This document shows, piece after piece, positions 5,666 to 6,353 of a stretch of DNA of 6,353 nucleotides. How positions within the stretch are numbered: the first letter of the stretch is position 1; every line of letters starts with the position of its first letter. A program made the translations under genes and the position numbers. Source of the DNA: Bacteroidales bacterium (GTDB taxonomy: Bacteria; Bacteroidota; Bacteroidia; Bacteroidales; JAAUTT01); assembly GCA_012031335.1 (NCBI GenBank), contig JAAUTT010000276.1, forward strand, positions 1 to 6,353, given 5' to 3'. Under the pieces are notes generated by a model. It saw nothing but the letters and a program-made list of their open reading frames with translations, made no database searches and was not told where the DNA came from.

Positions 5666-5862
5666 ATATCAACTGGCAGGTGCTGATTTCCATGAAGGTG
5701 AATAAATATATCAGCGCCTCACTTTCTACTCAACTGCTTTACGACGACGATATCACCTATAAAAGTAAAGTTGGAGGTATAGAAATTGAAAAAGGGCCAA
5801 AAATCCAGTTCAAAGAAATTTTGGGTGTGGGCTTCTCCTATAAAATTTTCAACAAACGGTAA
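5650..5862 (+). CDS. DUF3078 protein, C-terminal frame
   Basis: The last 70 residues start NPQNIDINWQVLISMKVNKY, continue with QLLYDDDITYKSKVGG, and end with QFKEILGVGFSYKIFNKR before the stop at 5860-5862. This is the closing strand set of the family. A start at GTG 5680 or ATG 5692 is formally possible, but the matching residues extend further upstream to 5650, so this is a continuation of the same protein. Confidence 0.65.
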   Translation, partial: NPQNIDINWQVLISMKVNKYISASLSTQLLYDDDITYKSKVGGIEIEKGPKIQFKEILGVGFSYKIFNKR

Positions 5863-5921
5863 AAAATGAAAATCATTCATAACCCCAGTTATTACCAGTA
5901 TAAACCTAAAACGAAACTAAC

Positions 5922-6320
5922 ATGTCAGTATTGAAAGAATTTAAGGTATTTGCCATGCGCGGCAATGTAATAGACCTTGCCATTGGTATTGTTATTGGCG
6001 CGGCCTTTGGCAAAATAGTATCATCATTGGTTGCCGACGTTATCATGCCACCGCTTGGCCTTCTGATTGGAGGAGTTAATTTCACCGAACTGAAGATTGT
6101 GATGAAAGCTGCCGTTGGAGAAACCCCGGCAGTAACCTTGAATTACGGCAATTTTTTGCAGGTAATATTCGATTTTATGATTGTGGCTTTTGCTATTTTT
6201 TTATTAATAAAAGGCCTTAACCGCTTTAAGAGGAAAGAAGAAGCCAAACCTGCCATTCCTGCCGCACCTTCTAATGAAGAAAAACTGCTCACAGAAATAC
6301 GCGACCTGTTGAAAAAATAA
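5922..6320 (+). CDS. mscL: Large-conductance mechanosensitive channel MscL
   Basis: Intact 132-residue MscL, which forms a homopentameric inner-membrane pore that opens under high membrane tension and releases solutes during hypo-osmotic shock. It is nearly identical in layout to the Escherichia coli protein: an amphipathic N-terminal helix ([15 protein letters not shown]), TM1 with the narrow gate at L19 and I23 ([19 protein letters not shown], 18-36), then [14 protein letters not shown], a periplasmic loop with NYGNF, TM2 (about 77-100, [17 protein letters not shown]), a proline/alanine linker, and the cytoplasmic bundle helix [14 protein letters not shown]. The ATG at 5922 matches the family start. 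It lies 59 bases after the DUF3078 stop without an evident terminator or promoter, so it may be read from the upstream promoter. Confidence 0.97.
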   Translation: MSVLKEFKVFAMRGNVIDLAIGIVIGAAFGKIVSSLVADVIMPPLGLLIGGVNFTELKIVMKAAVGETPAVTLNYGNFLQVIFDFMIVAFAIFLLIKGLNRFKRKEEAKPAIPAAPSNEEKLLTEIRDLLKK

Positions 6321-6332
6321 AATACAAAAAGA

Positions 6333-6353
6333 AGGCCTCCAAAATGAAGGCCT
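6333..6353 (+). terminator. Terminator hairpin after mscL, cut by window end
   Basis: AGGCCT at 6333-6338 and AGGCCT at 6348-6353 (self-complementary) can form a six-pair stem with a nine-base loop, 12 bases after the mscL stop and preceded by an A-run (6326-6330). The T-run expected on the other side lies beyond the window, so the call is likely but incomplete. Confidence 0.6.

Larger units (their letters stand above)
4879..5862 (+). pseudogene. DUF3078 domain-containing secreted/outer-membrane protein, broken by two frameshifts
   Basis: Joining three frames gives one continuous 327-residue protein: 88 residues from 4879-5142, 169 from 5144-5650 and 70 from 5650-5859. It matches the DUF3078 family of Bacteroidota from end to end: GW-AG-VVMLNFGQTSLTNWASGGENS, WDNTIDLAGGYLRQG, TDDKIDFSTKIG, NWYYSGLLNFRSQF-PGYNYPNDS, SLTAFVAPLTGKITIV, FGVEPAEY, EFGGYLKVGFQKDIM, NPQNIDINWQVL, and a C-terminal QFKEILGVGFSYKIF. 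The alternating, aromatic-rich strands ending in a Phe/Tyr-rich terminal strand suggest an outer-membrane beta-barrel, which is inference; the family's function is unknown. The breaks lie at an A-run (5139-5145, one extra A or two missing) and at 5648-5651 (one A missing). No residues appear lost on either side, pointing to sequence error or very recent inactivation. mscL follows 59 bases later with no clear terminator between them. Confidence 0.88.

Overview
The window looks like chromosomal DNA of a Bacteroidota bacterium, probably from the Bacteroidales/Marinilabiliales side. This rests on protein style (a DUF3078 outer-surface protein, a DUF4154/YfiR-like protein, a bile-acid-symporter-like transporter with family-typical wording), AT-rich spacers, A-rich leaders without Shine-Dalgarno sequences, and promoter candidates of the TTTG / TAnnTTTG type. 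The genus cannot be fixed from the sequence alone.

Left part (1-3229), all on the minus strand and closely packed, so probably one operon. In transcription order: a BASS-type sodium-coupled transporter split in two by a one-base frameshift (3229-2298), a PlsC-like membrane acyltransferase (2271-931), a classical short-chain dehydrogenase resembling DHRS7B (941-225, overlapping the acyltransferase by 11 bases, with its last ~28 residues displaced into another frame down to 151), and the start of a VOC/glyoxalase-fold protein that runs off the left edge (106-1). Uptake of an organic acid or lipid-like compound plus acyl transfer and redox chemistry suggests a lipid-related role, but no substrate is shown.

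Middle (3230-4205): about 975 bases of AT-rich spacer between divergent transcription units. It has no convincing gene but contains a strong imperfect palindrome (3791-3874) that looks like a REP/MITE-type intergenic element, and a candidate promoter for the minus-strand operon.

Right part (4206-6353), plus strand: an intact secreted DUF4154 (YfiR-like) protein, a rho-independent terminator with a UUCG loop, a promoter candidate, a DUF3078 protein broken by two frameshifts, and an intact mscL mechanosensitive channel followed by the beginning of a terminator hairpin cut by the window edge.

The most striking property of the window is four single-base frame breaks in three otherwise well-conserved genes, each at a short or long A/T run, while the acyltransferase, YfiR-like and MscL genes are intact. 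Uncorrected homopolymer errors in a draft or metagenomic assembly are the simplest explanation. Recent real mutations, or for the dehydrogenase ribosomal slippage at an A AAA AAG heptamer, remain possible. I see no convincing new defence, mobile or CRISPR-like system.
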